Positions 10,607 to 21,922 of a stretch of DNA of 64,000 nucleotides are shown here, piece after piece. The position numbers and the translations under genes were made by a program. Under the pieces are notes generated by a model. It was not told the DNA's origin. It made no database searches and was given only the letters and a program-made list of their open reading frames with translations. The stretch is from positions 4,526,001 through 4,590,000 of the forward strand of contig CM066302.1 of the NCBI GenBank assembly GCA_033807695.1, given 5' to 3'. Source of the DNA: Daedaleopsis sinensis (lineage: Eukaryota; Basidiomycota; Agaricomycetes; Polyporales; Polyporaceae). Numbering within the stretch: position 1 is the stretch's first letter; each line of letters starts with the position of its first letter.

Positions 10607-11836
10607 ATGACCGCCTACTCACTCTCCCCCGACAAATCTGCGCTCTCGAAACCTCTGTCCCTTCCAGACCTCGATACAAGCTGCCACGGCGATATGTCTG
10701 CAGCCACGCTAATTGCCTCGCCGATGAAGAGAGTGAGTATCTCGCTTGTAACTCGAATGCCTCCATATCTAATCTTCACAGCACATGAGTCTAACGGACT
10801 CGTCTCTTAAGTCATCACTCTCCAGCATCGCAACGTTCATCTACCATGACTGTGCCACGGCTTCAACCTTCGACAACTGTGCAGCGAGCGAATGGAATGC
10901 TCATGTCTCTTGGTGGTCCATCGATGCCAAGTCAGTTTCGGAATATATGGCACACAAGAACATCTCAACGCCGACTACCTCGCTGTCTTTATCGTCAACA
11001 GGGTCGACGCGGACTGGAATTCCGTCAGCCGTGCAGACTCCAACAACCGCAATGCCCACCGATAGTGGTACGTCCACTACGGACCGTACTGGCCAACCTC
11101 CGACATCTATCACTTCTGACTCCACACTGCGAGGTACGTGCAAGGTCCGATTATGCTCAATGATGCAATGCCAGCGTAACTGAACATTCAATCGCAGCTC
11201 CGGGGAGTACTACGTTTGAGATGTCGAAAAGCTCCGAGTCTGTGCTCGGTGTGAATGGTAGCTCTGTGCCCCCGGAGATGAACGGTACTCCTATGAACGG
11301 TATGAATGGTAATTCCAGTAGTATATTTGAAAGGCTCATGTATATCTACAGCCCCCTCCTCTTCGGATCCGACCACCACCTCCACAAGTCCGAGCCTCTC
11401 CAAGTTATCACCAGCCACCACCTCGAATGTCGCTGCTTCCGTTGTCAGGGATTCATCCTCTAATTCGAATCACACAGGAGAAATTGTCGGAATTGTACTC
11501 GCCGGTCTTGCCCTTTTCACGCTGCTCGGTGCAATCACGGTATACCTTCGCATACGCGGACGCCGGCGGCGAGCGCAGCGCTTGGCACCTTCCGCTGAGT
11601 TTCTCAAAATAGCGCGCGAACGTTCGGGAACGCCGGCAGGGGTCATGAACAACGATGGAGAGGCCGACAGGAGTGAACCGGGGACACTGACTAGTCGGGA
11701 CTTCATCGCGCTCGGGCGAGAGAGTCCAATCGCGGACGAGGAGCTCCCACCGTTCACAGAGGGAGGATACAGGGACCCAGTGTTTGAGAAGGTACAGGCA
11801 TCTGAGGAGATGAGACAGTGGCACTTACGGACGTAG
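10607..11836 (+). CDS. Ecto-C membrane protein with gamma tail
   Basis: Four exons, about 357 residues: 10607-10732, 10782-11133, 11198-11308 and 11352-11836 (introns 49, 64 and 43 nt; the first phase 0, the others phase 1). The ATG 10607 leader has no signal peptide. Exon 2 holds the ecto-C core (DCATASTFDNCAASEWN). Exon 3 is a short low-complexity stalk piece with MNGTPMNGMNGNSS. Exon 4 holds the helix (EIVGIVLAGLALFTLLGAITVYL), RGRRRRAQR and the gamma tail: APSAEFLKIARERSG, an LPPF segment and YRDPVFEKVQASEEM at the end. Its intact frame and its match to the genes at 8924 and 21923 define the ecto-C/gamma subfamily. With no signal and positive residues after the helix, an N-out (type III) topology is inferred. 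Confidence 0.75.
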
Positions 11837-12571
11837 GTACGCTGGAGACGAGTGGCGAGATAGAGATTGTACGGATGGGCGTGCAGCATGGTACATAGCC
11901 TGCCCGAGGCGCGGGAAACCGCCAGTGGGCTTCCGAGATCTCTGTCAGCCAAGCTCAGATTAAATTTAGACCGTGTCGCGGCTACCACGTTCCCATGCTG
12001 GACTGCAACGCCACGAGGCTCGACGGCGGGCACGCCGGTCTTTGGGCGATGACTGTGAGGCAATGCCTTCTCCTCCCTCCCTCCTCTTCTTTTCCTCCAT
12101 CTTCTCAGCCAGCACAGTGGTCAGCTGATACTAGTACTGGTCAGAAGCATCGGCTCTGCGCAGCTACTACCGCAGCTCCTCGTTCTGTCTCTCTCGCTCT
12201 CATTCCCCTTCTCTACCCTCGACACGAAGCCTCTTCGCTCAAGATAGAGGCCCGTTTTCAATTTGGGGGATATATACCGATTTCAGCCGCGGCTTGAGTG
12301 CGCGTAGTAGTCAAAGTAGAGCGAGTTTGAAGTAAGTGCGCTTATTTTCTGATCACTACACGCATTTTGATCATCGAACGCTGGCTTTATGGATACAATC
12401 GCGGTGAGGACGGTCAGAATACGCATCGACTTCGACTGCATCGTTAATAGGTGAGTGAGCCCACGATCGAGATTCTGAGTATTTCTACTCGCAAAGTTCA
12501 TATGCCAAGATTCATCTTGCGAGCTACTCTGTTGACTAGCAGGCGTCGACGGCACCAACGACATTACGACC
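11837..12571 (+). repeat. Promoter/leader copy 2 of a direct duplication
   Basis: From about 12020 onward this is the partner of 6117-6635, including the leader intron (GTGAGT donor near 12451, acceptor TAGCAG near 12542). The TATA-like box of copy 1 is changed here to a GGATACAATC-like sequence. Bases 11837-12019 show nothing recognised. Confidence 0.65.
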
Positions 12572-13867
12572 ATGGCCACGTTCCTAATCCTGCACTCCCC
12601 TTCGCCCCAATTTCAATGCGTCTCTACGACGTTCAGCTGGGAGGGCGGTATCCCGCCATACACCCTGAGGATTACTGCGGATAGCTCGGCAGGGATTGGC
12701 GACACTCTTCAGACATTTGCCGGAATCAACGGCATGTCGCTGCAATGGCCCGCCAACCTGCCTGGCGGTACACAGTTCGGGATCGTCCTGAGGGACGCTA
12801 CTCCAATCACGGTCCAATTCGAACCTGTAACAATGGGGAATGGGACGGACTCGAGCTGCTTGGGGAACAATTCAAGTTCGAGCTCCCTAGGAACGACATC
12901 CGCATCCCAGACCAGCACTTCTAGTACCGTGACGTCGGACACCTCTTCCACCTCGACAACAGCGCAGAGCTCTTCGTCTAGCTCTTCGGGAACGAGTGCA
13001 GAGATCGGCAGCAACACTGGAACCCCTGGTTCGGTGCTATCGGGGTCGAGCACCTCACTCAGTCCCGGAGCTATAGCAGGTATCGCCGTGGGTGCAGCGC
13101 TCGGAGGCTGCTTGTGCGCGGTGGTCGGGTTCTGGCTCTGGAAGCGGGCGCGAACCAACAGGCGACGGCGAAACAGAATGACAGGTACGTCTGCACCGAG
13201 ATCTGCATATGCACACATCCTTGTCTCATCCCGTCTCGTCTTGTCTCGTCCCCCCGCTCCTCACGGACATCCCACTCCTTCAGCAGCCCTGAACGAGTCA
13301 ACCCTCACCCCATGGCAACCGCCCCCGGAGCCTTCGAGCAAAGCAGCGGCAATGCGCGAGTCGCTCCTCTCCACCGCGCCCGCCTCTTCCCAAGGCCACA
13401 TGCTCGCCACTTCACCCAGCCCGACGTCGGGCGGCTTCGCGCGGTACCCCTCGGGCGTCTCCAACGCATACTCGAGCGAGCTGTACCCCGCGACGCCCCA
13501 CACGCCTCCAAGCCCCAACGGCACTGGGGAGGGCCACGCGTACTTGAGCGTCCCTTCCGGCGGGAGGGCGCGGTACAGCGCCGTCGGGTCGATCAGCACG
13601 ATCGGGGAGGAGAGTCCGAGCGTGTACTCGTCGCGGCTCGTGCCCGTTGACAGGAGCTCGAGGCGCACCGTCAAGTCTCGCTCGGTGTCGTCTGTGGCCC
13701 CGAGTGCTGGGGTGCGAGTCTCTGTGCAGGAGAGCGATGCGGGGGTGAGGCTTGCTGGGGGCCCGCCGCCCGTGGCAGAGCGGGAGGAGATGGATGAAGG
13801 CGGGGTCGGAGGGAGCGGGGAAGATGAAGGCGCGCCCGTTCCTCCGCCGTATTACCGTTATGACTAG
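12572..13867 (+). CDS. Ecto-A membrane protein with alpha tail
   Basis: Open from 12572 to 13867 (431 residues); splicing of a consensus intron 13185-13283 (99 nt, phase 1, acceptor CAGCAG) would give 398. Ecto-A occupies residues ~8-96, with Cys16 in FQCVSTTFSW, GGIPPYTL and Cys96. A Ser/Thr stalk is followed by the helix at 167-190 (AIAGIAVGAALGGCLCAVVGFW) and KRARTNRRRR. The tail has Pro/Ser-rich repeats, then DAGVRLAGGPPP and VPPPYYRYD at the end. No signal peptide is encoded in the same exon; an upstream exon in frame was not found. Twin of the head of the gene at 6636, but it keeps its own alpha tail. Confidence 0.8.
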   Translation: MATFLILHSPSPQFQCVSTTFSWEGGIPPYTLRITADSSAGIGDTLQTFAGINGMSLQWPANLPGGTQFGIVLRDATPITVQFEPVTMGNGTDSSCLGNNSSSSSLGTTSASQTSTSSTVTSDTSSTSTTAQSSSSSSSGTSAEIGSNTGTPGSVLSGSSTSLSPGAIAGIAVGAALGGCLCAVVGFWLWKRARTNRRRRNRMTGTSAPRSAYAHILVSSRLVLSRPPAPHGHPTPSAALNESTLTPWQPPPEPSSKAAAMRESLLSTAPASSQGHMLATSPSPTSGGFARYPSGVSNAYSSELYPATPHTPPSPNGTGEGHAYLSVPSGGRARYSAVGSISTIGEESPSVYSSRLVPVDRSSRRTVKSRSVSSVAPSAGVRVSVQESDAGVRLAGGPPPVAEREEMDEGGVGGSGEDEGAPVPPPYYRYD

Positions 13868-14836
13868 GATGACGGTATGGGGTATGGGATGATAATGACA
13901 CTTCCGATCTGAGGCCTGAGGTCTTGGGTGGCTTCGTAGTGATTTGTGAAGCTCGGTCACTGTTACTTGCTAAGTTTTTGTATTGACACTGCATAGCTTT
14001 GTGGATTAGGTTACCGGCTTCGGGAGGCTCACATAGGCAGCTTGAAATTTTTCATCCGTAGTCGGCGACGTTCAGGCGTCTGGTATGATGTGACGAATAA
14101 CAAGTGACACACGGGTCACACGGGTCACACTCGCGACGCCCTTACAGGCGCTTACTCGTCGTTTTCCTTCAACTTGCCACGACTACCAAATCTATTTTCT
14201 TCAATATAGGAAATACTGCTGCGACCAGAGCTCACATGTCATGCCATTTGGGTGCGTTTTAGATTCAGATACATGGCGACCTGCTACGAGCCGAACTAAC
14301 ATGTGGCCATGTTAAGTAGCAGTGCATAGTACAAGTTCCGACGCTCGCCAGGGCCCGCACGGTACCAAGGGAAACAGGAATCATGGTTCGTCCTCAAAAT
14401 CGCACGTGTAGTAGTATTTGTGCTGTAAGAGAGAGGAAACATAACCGGTAAGTAGATTCCTTCATTTCGTACTTAGACGATTCAAAATCCATTCCGACTG
14501 TGACCGGCGCGAGCTGAATTTCACCTGCGTATGATCGCAGGCATCCGCCGAAGACGAGCAAGTACTCATGACGCGCTTGGCCCAAATGCATCAACAACTC
14601 AACTGGCACGCCCTATCTGCGACCGGCGCGTCCCGTGTCGACTGTGGTCGGATTGCGGACACACACGACGCTCCTGCTCCTCCGACGGTGACCACCACCG
14701 CGACCACACTCTCATGCTGGGCGATTTCTTGTCTTCCCGACCAACGCAAGGTACGAGCGTGCTTGTTCCGCACGACAGAACCCCGTTGTTGACACCCACC
14801 GCTATTTCCAGGCGCAGAGATCTCAAGAGATAACAC
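13868..14836. other. Gap; one weak open frame
   Basis: A plus frame from 14568 (MTRLAQMHQQLNW..., with SCWAISCLP) ending near a GTACGA donor at 14752 could be a first exon, but it leads into the next gene's leader in another frame. Bases 14108-14131 contain a short tandem CACACGGGT repeat. Nothing else was recognised. Confidence 0.3.
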
Positions 14837-15928
14837 ATGCCACTGAACAATCCGACGCGAGGCACGGGGATCGGGTCGTCATACCAGTAAGCATCTGGAT
14901 CACCGTACGTTCTTGAGAGTCCAAGTGACAATCAGTCATATCGACTCCAAACACGCAATAACTCAGGCTGCGGTGCAAGTTCTTCCTCCTCGCGCTTCTC
15001 TGCACGCTCCCTGTACCGACTGGAGCGCAGCTTCAACTTTCCGTCATCACACCCTCGTCGCTAGTCCAATGTGTACCGGCGGTGCTGGTATGGGGCCCCG
15101 GCGGGGAGTTGCCCGTGTCCGTGGAGATCATCCGCGTGGATGCGTCCACGACCACGCCTCTGCAGCACTACGACGTCGTCGGATACGCCCTCCAATGGCG
15201 GACAAACGTCACGGCCGGCACCAGCGTACAGGTCGTCGTGACGGACGCACTCGGGACGACTGCGGAGAGCGAGCCCGTGGTCATCCAAGCGAGCTCCGAC
15301 TGCGGTTGCATCGTAGACCCCTCGCTGAGCACCACCGTGACGGTGATAGCTGTGTGCATTCCTTCCAATTCGAGTGTGCTTTGTTCGCTCATACGAATCC
15401 GCTTCTAGGGATTTCCGACCTCAATATCTGGCTCACTGAGTACCCCGCTCCGCGCGGGCGTCATCGGCGGGCTGCTCGTTACGGGCGCTGCTGCGTTCCT
15501 GTCTTTAGCAGCGCTCGCCTGGTTCTGCGTCACGGAGGTCTGGTCTCTACATCCGGGAAAAGGAGCAGAAGGTGCGTTGGTCTCCACACCAACTTTACCT
15601 CACCTTAATTCCCTCGTCAGGCATGGGCGGGGGACGCAAACACGATGTGGAGGACCCTCGCGTTCTCAGTGACGACAGTGAAAGGCCCGCCGACACCAAC
15701 ACCAACCCCGTCGGTCTTGCATCAGGCTCTGAGACGCTGATGGTAGAAGAAGCGCATACTTCGTCCAGGTCGCTCTCAGCTTCACGAAACTCAAATCCAC
15801 TCAGAGTCGACCGCGGCGCGCCCATGCACGGCGCGGCGTCCCCTCGGATCTCGCTTCTTCGTCTCAGCGCTGCAGTGTGCAGCCGCCACGAACATCGTGA
15901 AGATGCTGGCGACCCGACTGGTAGCTAA
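14837..15928 (+). CDS. Ecto-A membrane protein, unusual tail
   Basis: Four exons, about 298 residues: 14837-14886, 14967-15342, 15409-15571 and 15621-15928. The first intron (80 nt) is phase 2 and splits a Gln codon just before the signal region (CKFFLLALLCTLPVPTGA). The ecto-A domain has Cys52 in VQCVPAVLVWGPGGELPVSV, YALQWRTNVTAGT and a closing SSDC. The stalk is short. The helix is at about 158-182 (VIGGLLVTGAAAFLSLAALAW), followed by a tail joined through a phase-1 intron 15572-15620. The tail has RKHDVEDPRVLSDDSERP but neither GVRLAGG nor PPxY, so it is a tail type seen only once here, or its true end lies in a further exon. Confidence 0.65.
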
Positions 15929-17186
15929 GCCGTACAGCTACTATGTCCATCGAGTAGGACCTCCGATGCGACGGACTCGGCTGCGTTCGTCAACCTGCGA
16001 ATGAGACAGTGAGTTTTTGGGATCTTTCGGTATTACTCCGATATTCTGAGATACTCAAGCCGATTATCTACGTACCTGTGTCTGCTCACAGTGAACATTC
16101 AGTTCGGGATTCGGACGTGACTATGCGCCGGACATCGACTCGGAAGTAACAGTAGTTGGCTTGAAGGAACGGGCAAGGTGTGGCGAAAATTCAAACGCGG
16201 ATCTTATATGTCTACTCTATATGATCTCTATGCAAACCTTTTCTAATTTTAAGTAGAATCATGTTTTGCGGTGGCGACAAGAGGAGCACGAGAGGACCAC
16301 ACATTCGACGACGTGCGTGACATCGTCGCCCACGTGTACGTGTCACGTCACAGAGTTAACATAGCGCTACGGGCGCTTGCCATCCTCCTCCGAGCTTGGT
16401 TGTTGACCTCGTCGCTCGACATCACTGCACCGAGGCCCGCGACCACTCCCATATCGAAGGTACATTCTTATTTTTATGCTGCTGGCTATGTGCGCTTTTG
16501 AGCGCATCGGGGAAGATACGCTTACGTGGGTCCAAGACCAGTCGGACAAGCCGTCTTCTCACCTGTATTGCGCTTTTACCAGGTCACATAGGGTGGTCGG
16601 TTCGATATCACCATCTACCGATATTCAACGGACGCTGTACACACGTCGAGTCACTCTACGATAGGACGAGCACTCGCTACCCTCGGCGCTCCGTGACCGT
16701 CAATATACAATGAAATAGACGGTAGTCATCGAAGGAGGTGTGTATTGGCACCACTATTAAACTCCCTCCTGAAACCACTGTGACTTACATTATTTGTTTG
16801 TAGTACTCATCGACCCCTGGATAGTTGTAGGAGCACTCTGCGACGACCAAGCACGTAGAGGCACAGACTGCCAGTTGTGCGCTTCAATTTTGGCCAATGC
16901 ATCTGACACTGGGCGGACCCGAAACTGCCATGTACAATAGGGTCCGTAGGATTCACAGGTACTAGTCACCTTTGTACAGCTTCCCGGACAGTATGCGCTG
17001 ATCACATCTCCTAGATAATTCGGCATTCGACGCACTCTGCAGACTCCCTCCCTCCCTTCTTCCTCTACGCTCCTCAAGCGAATCGATTTGTGCGCCCTGA
17101 CCCAGCTTTCTAAAGCACAGAATCGGTGAGCTCTCTACTTTATTCCGCTTGTCCCAGCTGTTTATATCGAGCGACTTCCTCGCGTC
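15929..17186. other. Gap without recognised gene
   Basis: No frame longer than ~100 codons with plausible composition and no family motif on either strand. It may include the promoter of the gene at 17187. Confidence 0.4.
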
Positions 17187-18044
17187 ATGATAAGTACGAT
17201 GCATAGACTATCTGCGCGACAGTCGCACCTTCTCGTGCACATGCTCGAACCCATATTCCTCCCGTCGGGGGCATCTGCCGCTGCTCTCATGCTCCACGAG
17301 CCTTCGAAACTCACCCAATGCCGATCGTTGAACATCACCTGGACGGGCGGGGTCCCGCCCTTCGCACTCAACATCGGCCGGCCTGTTTCCACCACCTTCG
17401 TCGCGTCCTTCGAATATTATCCGAACCTCACCGATCACTTCTTCGTATGGACCGTGGATATCCCATCAGGCACAGATGTCGCTCTCGAGCTCACGGACAG
17501 CGCAAGGCCTGTAGCAAACATCGTCTCGCACGCTTTCGACATCGCGAGTGGACACGATACGTGTCTGTCGACGACCACCGCCAGCTCCTCAAGCTTCTCT
17601 CCCTACCCGTCGAGTTCAGTGTCTTCCGCGGTGCGGCCAACGAAAACCCGCATTAGTGGTGCTCAAGGTCCGACTGCTAGTGACGGCAATGCGCATGCTG
17701 CCTCCGCGGAGCGCAAGCCCCTGCTCAGCCCGTACGCGATAGTGGGTGTCACGCTCGGCGCGCTGGTCGTGCTCGTTGCCGCGCTTGGGCTCCTCGTGCC
17801 GTGGCTCCGGAGACGTTGTGCAACGCCCGCTCGCTCTCAGCACTTTGCGGAGATGGAAGGTGCGTACTGCGTCTGTCTAGCTGCTATCTGCGAAATGTGC
17901 GTAGTCCTGACCGCGTCTCTCTTGCAATGGACAGAATTCGAAGAACGGACGGCGGTGTGGTCAGGCTCTGGTGACGCACTTCTGCTGCGGGCGCACGACG
18001 CCGCTGACGGGGAAGGACTGCGTGCAGGGGGGAATCCGCTCTAA
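17187..18044 (+). CDS. Ecto-A membrane protein with degraded tail
   Basis: Open for 285 residues, or 260 if the phase-1 intron 17860-17934 (75 nt) is removed. Ecto-A has Cys45 in LTQCRSLNITWTGGVPPFAL, HFFVWTVDIPSGTDVAL and Cys126. The helix is at ~184-206 (AIVGVTLGALVVLVAALGLLV) followed by PWLRRR. After the intron the frame gives a short tail ending GLRAGGNPL, while another frame over the same bases (near 17946) reads RTDGGVVRLW, resembling the alpha motif DGGVRLAGG. The alpha tail therefore looks frameshifted and truncated. The N-terminus is only moderately hydrophobic; ATG 17199 is an alternative start. Confidence 0.65.
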   Translation: MISTMHRLSARQSHLLVHMLEPIFLPSGASAAALMLHEPSKLTQCRSLNITWTGGVPPFALNIGRPVSTTFVASFEYYPNLTDHFFVWTVDIPSGTDVALELTDSARPVANIVSHAFDIASGHDTCLSTTTASSSSFSPYPSSSVSSAVRPTKTRISGAQGPTASDGNAHAASAERKPLLSPYAIVGVTLGALVVLVAALGLLVPWLRRRCATPARSQHFAEMEGAYCVCLAAICEMCVVLTASLLQWTEFEERTAVWSGSGDALLLRAHDAADGEGLRAGGNPL

Positions 18045-19629
18045 GAGCAGGCTCTCCATTTTCCGCTCTGCGGCTCACGTCAGCCCTGACTGCAGCTCCA
18101 GAGACGGCGACCATTGTGGGTGTAGATGGGAGGTTGGCAACTCGCCGTGGAGCCTGATACGTACGGCTTCGAGATGTATGCTTGAATGGATTTCAGGTTC
18201 TCAAGTCGGACCCTAATAGTAAGTAGTTATGGATTCTAGTACATAGTGTTCAACGTTCAGTAAGAAATTAGTTACCAGCGTTTATCAGCAACGATGATAG
18301 CCGCCCAACCCGATTTTTTCCTCTACCTACCACTCACTGTACCACCACTGCGCCGCTAACTGGACAGAACTATCATGCACGCTCTGACTCGAGCTTTCGC
18401 CTCGCATCTTCATGTGCATGTTCTATCTCCCCGAGATCTCCAAGTTGTCGAACCTCGTTCGCAGCAAGCGTCACGTCCCGACTCCAGCGCATGCGCGTCC
18501 ATGTTGCACAGTCTGGAAAAGTGAATGCTCCTCCTCATTCCGAGGTCGCGTAGGATGTTGAACGTTGAACGTTGAAGGCCCGACTATGCATGTAGACGGG
18601 TACTCGCACGCTCTCTTGCATCGCAAGGCGTCGGCGACTCGTTGTCGCCCAGTTTTCACCAAACACGACACGGGTTACCTGCGGATGTGACTGAAGAGGT
18701 GCTGGTGGACTCCGGAGTCTGGCAGAAGTCATCATACGACCACCCAGCTGGCAGGTACCGAGGAAGAGTTATGGTGAGTCACCAGCTTCTGCTCGCGCCC
18801 CCGTTCAGGTCGTCGGTCGAGTCGCGACATCTCAACTTTCTTGTCGGGCTATGTCAAAGTCTTCTCGCGGTCAGAACGCGGACTGATTAGAGCGGATTAC
18901 TGCGTGAAGACGTATAAATGGGGGCATGATTTGAACTGTGGTGACGTTGTGCTATCGTTTGAACTTAGTTGCATTACATTTGTCATACAGCCGCGACACT
19001 GCGATTGCGTCTACCTCGATAACCAAGGTTACTGACATGGCCACCTCTCGTAGGGTCTATGTTCTAGTCTAGACGCATTTACCGTCCCAAACCTGTTTCG
19101 AGCACACAATAAGGCATCACTGCCCCGCGCAAGGCCGCAGAGGAATGATTCTCCCTCTCTTATTTGGTATGTCTTAACACATATGTTGCGTCACTACCCC
19201 GCTCAAACATCGCTCTAGACAGTCGCTATGCTCGTTTATGCGCACTTGAGGTTGAGAAGGGGAGTCCTGGCGCAGACGGGCGCGGTCCGCACAACCGACG
19301 CACTTGTAAAGATACCGCGCCTTGCGCTTACCTAGGTATTTACAACCCTCCTAAGAGAGCATTCTCCTTTTCCTCATCTCTCCGATGTCCTAGCAGAGAT
19401 CCCTGACCCGAGGCGGACGAGGAACCCGCGACACCGAGGCCCGTCGATGTTCCATGATGAACAAGCGCAGTCATGGAGGCTCAGCCGACTGCTCAACCAG
19501 ATTCAGGAAGCCAGGAGGACGAGGTCCGCTGAATTCACCCAGCGGAAATGGTGGTGAGTACAACCTTCCTTCATGCCCCTCTTCCACGACCTCAAGACGA
19601 GGGTTTTAGACCTTGAACCGTGCACCCCC
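18045..19629. other. Gap without recognised gene
   Basis: A TATAAATG element near 18914 and isolated splice-like sites (GTGAGT near 18773 and 19553) suggest transcribed remnants, but no frame carries a domain, helix or family motif. An in-frame ATG at 19573 could extend the next gene by 19 residues. Confidence 0.35.
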
Positions 19630-20961
19630 ATGCTTTCTCGACTACCACAATCTCGACGTATAGATCGACTCACTAGTTTCGCCCAAGCTATCCTCCTATT
19701 CTGTCAATTCTTCTTCGTTCTGTCTCCTGTTTCTGCCATCATGAACGCTACGTTCCCCGCGAGCCTCGAGCAATGCGAAACGGTCTCCATCTCTTGGAGC
19801 GGCGGAGTTCCTCCCCATACTCTGCAGATTGGCACGTCGTACCCCAACTCCACCGTCCTAATCGTCACGCAAACGTACTGCGACATCATGGACTACCACT
19901 ACGCCTGGACCGTCAACGTATCTGTCGGGACAGTGATCGGGTTCAAGGTATCCGATAGTGGGGCGCAGAGTGTATCGTCGCTCACCAACCCGAACGTCAC
20001 CGCTGGATCGACCGATTGTGTCGACGTCTATCTGTCAGGCAACAGTCCAGGGTCGATGTCCCACACAAGCGACGTATCTCCCTCTGTCACCGCCCATACA
20101 ACATCCCCTGCAGTGACTAGCAAGCTCGCCTTACCTCGGTACAGAACGCTTGGCCCGCGCATCATTGCTGCAATCGCATCTGTGGGCGGAGTCGCTCTCC
20201 TATGCTTCGTAGCCACTATCCTGCTACTGCGGCGCAGGATTCGAGGACGAAGGAGATCCGTGCCTGCATTCAAAGGTACGTCTCCGCCAATTCTATACAC
20301 TCGTCTCCCTGACGACGGCCACCGCGTCTATTGTACAGTCGACCTCAACGAGTCTCCGCGAATGACAACGCCCCTTCCGCACTGTAGTGAACCCGACCCG
20401 CCGCCGCGCTCCCGGTACACGTCCAATCTCAGCTCGTCCGGGAAGCGCATCGGGTCGCGCCGCCCTCACGTCCGCGCAGATAGCGACAGCCATGTCGTCC
20501 CATTCCCCCGTGGCCCTGCATCGCCCATTCCGGAGGAGCCCCCTACCGCGAGTGTGCGCGAATCGACCCTGGAGCGCCTCCACCGCCTCCACACTACACC
20601 ATTCGTCAGCGAACTGTTCTACGGTCCCGCCCACCCTCCGGCGGCCCTCGCACGATCGCGCACAGCGTCGACGGCCGCGCCTGTGCCCTCGAAGAGGAGG
20701 AGACTCGAGCGCACGCTGTCGGTCCCGCTGGCGCGCCAGTCCGGCGCGTCAGAGGAGATCCTCTTGCGGGACGTCGAGAGGGGCCCGACGGAACTGGGGC
20801 ACGACGTGATCGTGGAGGAGCCCCGTCGTCGGCTGTCCAGCGCGCCAAGGCAGGAGCTGGACGGGGGCGTGCGTATCGCGGGCGGACCGCCCGGCGAGAT
20901 CCCTGAAGAGGACACGGCCAGCGTGGAGTCTATCGTCCCGCCGCCGTACCATCTGTACTGA
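19630..20961 (+). CDS. Ecto-A membrane protein with alpha tail
   Basis: 443 residues as an open frame, or 422 after removal of the phase-1 intron 20276-20338 (63 nt, open in frame, CCTGAC branch site). ATG 19630 was chosen because it precedes a good signal region (FAQAILLFCQFFFVLSPVSA). Ecto-A has Cys49 in EQCETVSISWSGGVPPHTL, HYAWTVNVSVGTV and a second Cys in STDC. The helix (IIAAIASVGGVALLCFVATI) is followed by RRRIRGRRR. The tail is rich in Arg/Pro/Ser, then LDGGVRIAGGPPGEIPEE and VPPPYHLY at the very end. Confidence 0.8.
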   Translation: MLSRLPQSRRIDRLTSFAQAILLFCQFFFVLSPVSAIMNATFPASLEQCETVSISWSGGVPPHTLQIGTSYPNSTVLIVTQTYCDIMDYHYAWTVNVSVGTVIGFKVSDSGAQSVSSLTNPNVTAGSTDCVDVYLSGNSPGSMSHTSDVSPSVTAHTTSPAVTSKLALPRYRTLGPRIIAAIASVGGVALLCFVATILLLRRRIRGRRRSVPAFKGTSPPILYTRLPDDGHRVYCTVDLNESPRMTTPLPHCSEPDPPPRSRYTSNLSSSGKRIGSRRPHVRADSDSHVVPFPRGPASPIPEEPPTASVRESTLERLHRLHTTPFVSELFYGPAHPPAALARSRTASTAAPVPSKRRRLERTLSVPLARQSGASEEILLRDVERGPTELGHDVIVEEPRRRLSSAPRQELDGGVRIAGGPPGEIPEEDTASVESIVPPPYHLY

Positions 20962-21922
20962 ACCATAGACTGGGTTCGTCGTACGGAAAGGTAAGCATGT
21001 CGCTCGTTGTCGCGTTCTGGCGGGAAGCTGACCAGTATGGCCTCTGATTCCCTCGTTGCGCAAACACGTCACCCACGGCCTAGCAGCTTCCTGGGTTGTA
21101 CACGAATTGTGCATGAACGATATAGCACTTCTAGTACGCATCCTTCGCCAGCGAGTCGCTCTGATGGTCAGCCCGGTCACATCTCCGCCCTTCGGTCTAT
21201 GACGTCCGCGACTAGTTGGACTCTCGATTATTCCAAGAACCACGCTCGGATAGGCTCAGGACGTGAGCTTGAAGCCTTGGTGCGAAAGGCACTCTCAAGC
21301 GGCGTGATTGTGCGATTGTATGTATGTACGGTATCACTCTATGCAGACTTCTGACCTCAGCTCGCTGGTTCTGACCCTTCCTGCGAGATCGGACAACGTA
21401 CCCGGCGAGAACAGAAGTTATAGAACAGCCGCGTTGCGCTGTGCCATGTGACCGCAACATATCCAGCTGAGCGGGAGGCTCCTTTGACCCGCTCTTGTTT
21501 CTCTCAGTGCTGTGATGTATTGTCTGCGTCGTGTTGGCGGTGAATTTCCGGCATCGACCCCCGATGCGCAAAATGAAGCCACCTCGTGAATTCATTTCGG
21601 CGTAGACGTTCCTATCTCGATCGCCATACTGGCTGGTCTCAGCGTTGTGCGAAAAGATGTCACATCGACAGCTCCCATCAAACCGTAATCCGGTGCCATC
21701 AGGAACGAAGGCTGTCTGCCACGAACGACCCGCTAAGTCGGAGCTGCGCGCCCGACGTTAGTGCGTATCACTGCTTCCTCTTGTTCATCAATTTCGCTCA
21801 TCCCGATTAACCGGTGGATATCATGGCGTCTCATCCCATCCCCCATCTTCCGCGTCGTTCCCCCCTTCTTTCGCCCCCTTTCGCCACTTTCCCCTGCTCG
21901 TGGGCGGTGACCGTATTGCGCG
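20962..21922. other. Gap without recognised gene
   Basis: Short frames only on both strands. It presumably contains the terminator of the 19.6 kb gene and the promoter of the 21.9 kb gene. Confidence 0.4.

Noticed and set aside
17187..18044. GLRAGGNPL as a functional variant of GVRLAGGPP
   Set aside because: The better match to the alpha motif (TDGGVVRL) lies in another frame close by, so the in-frame resemblance is probably chance or relic.
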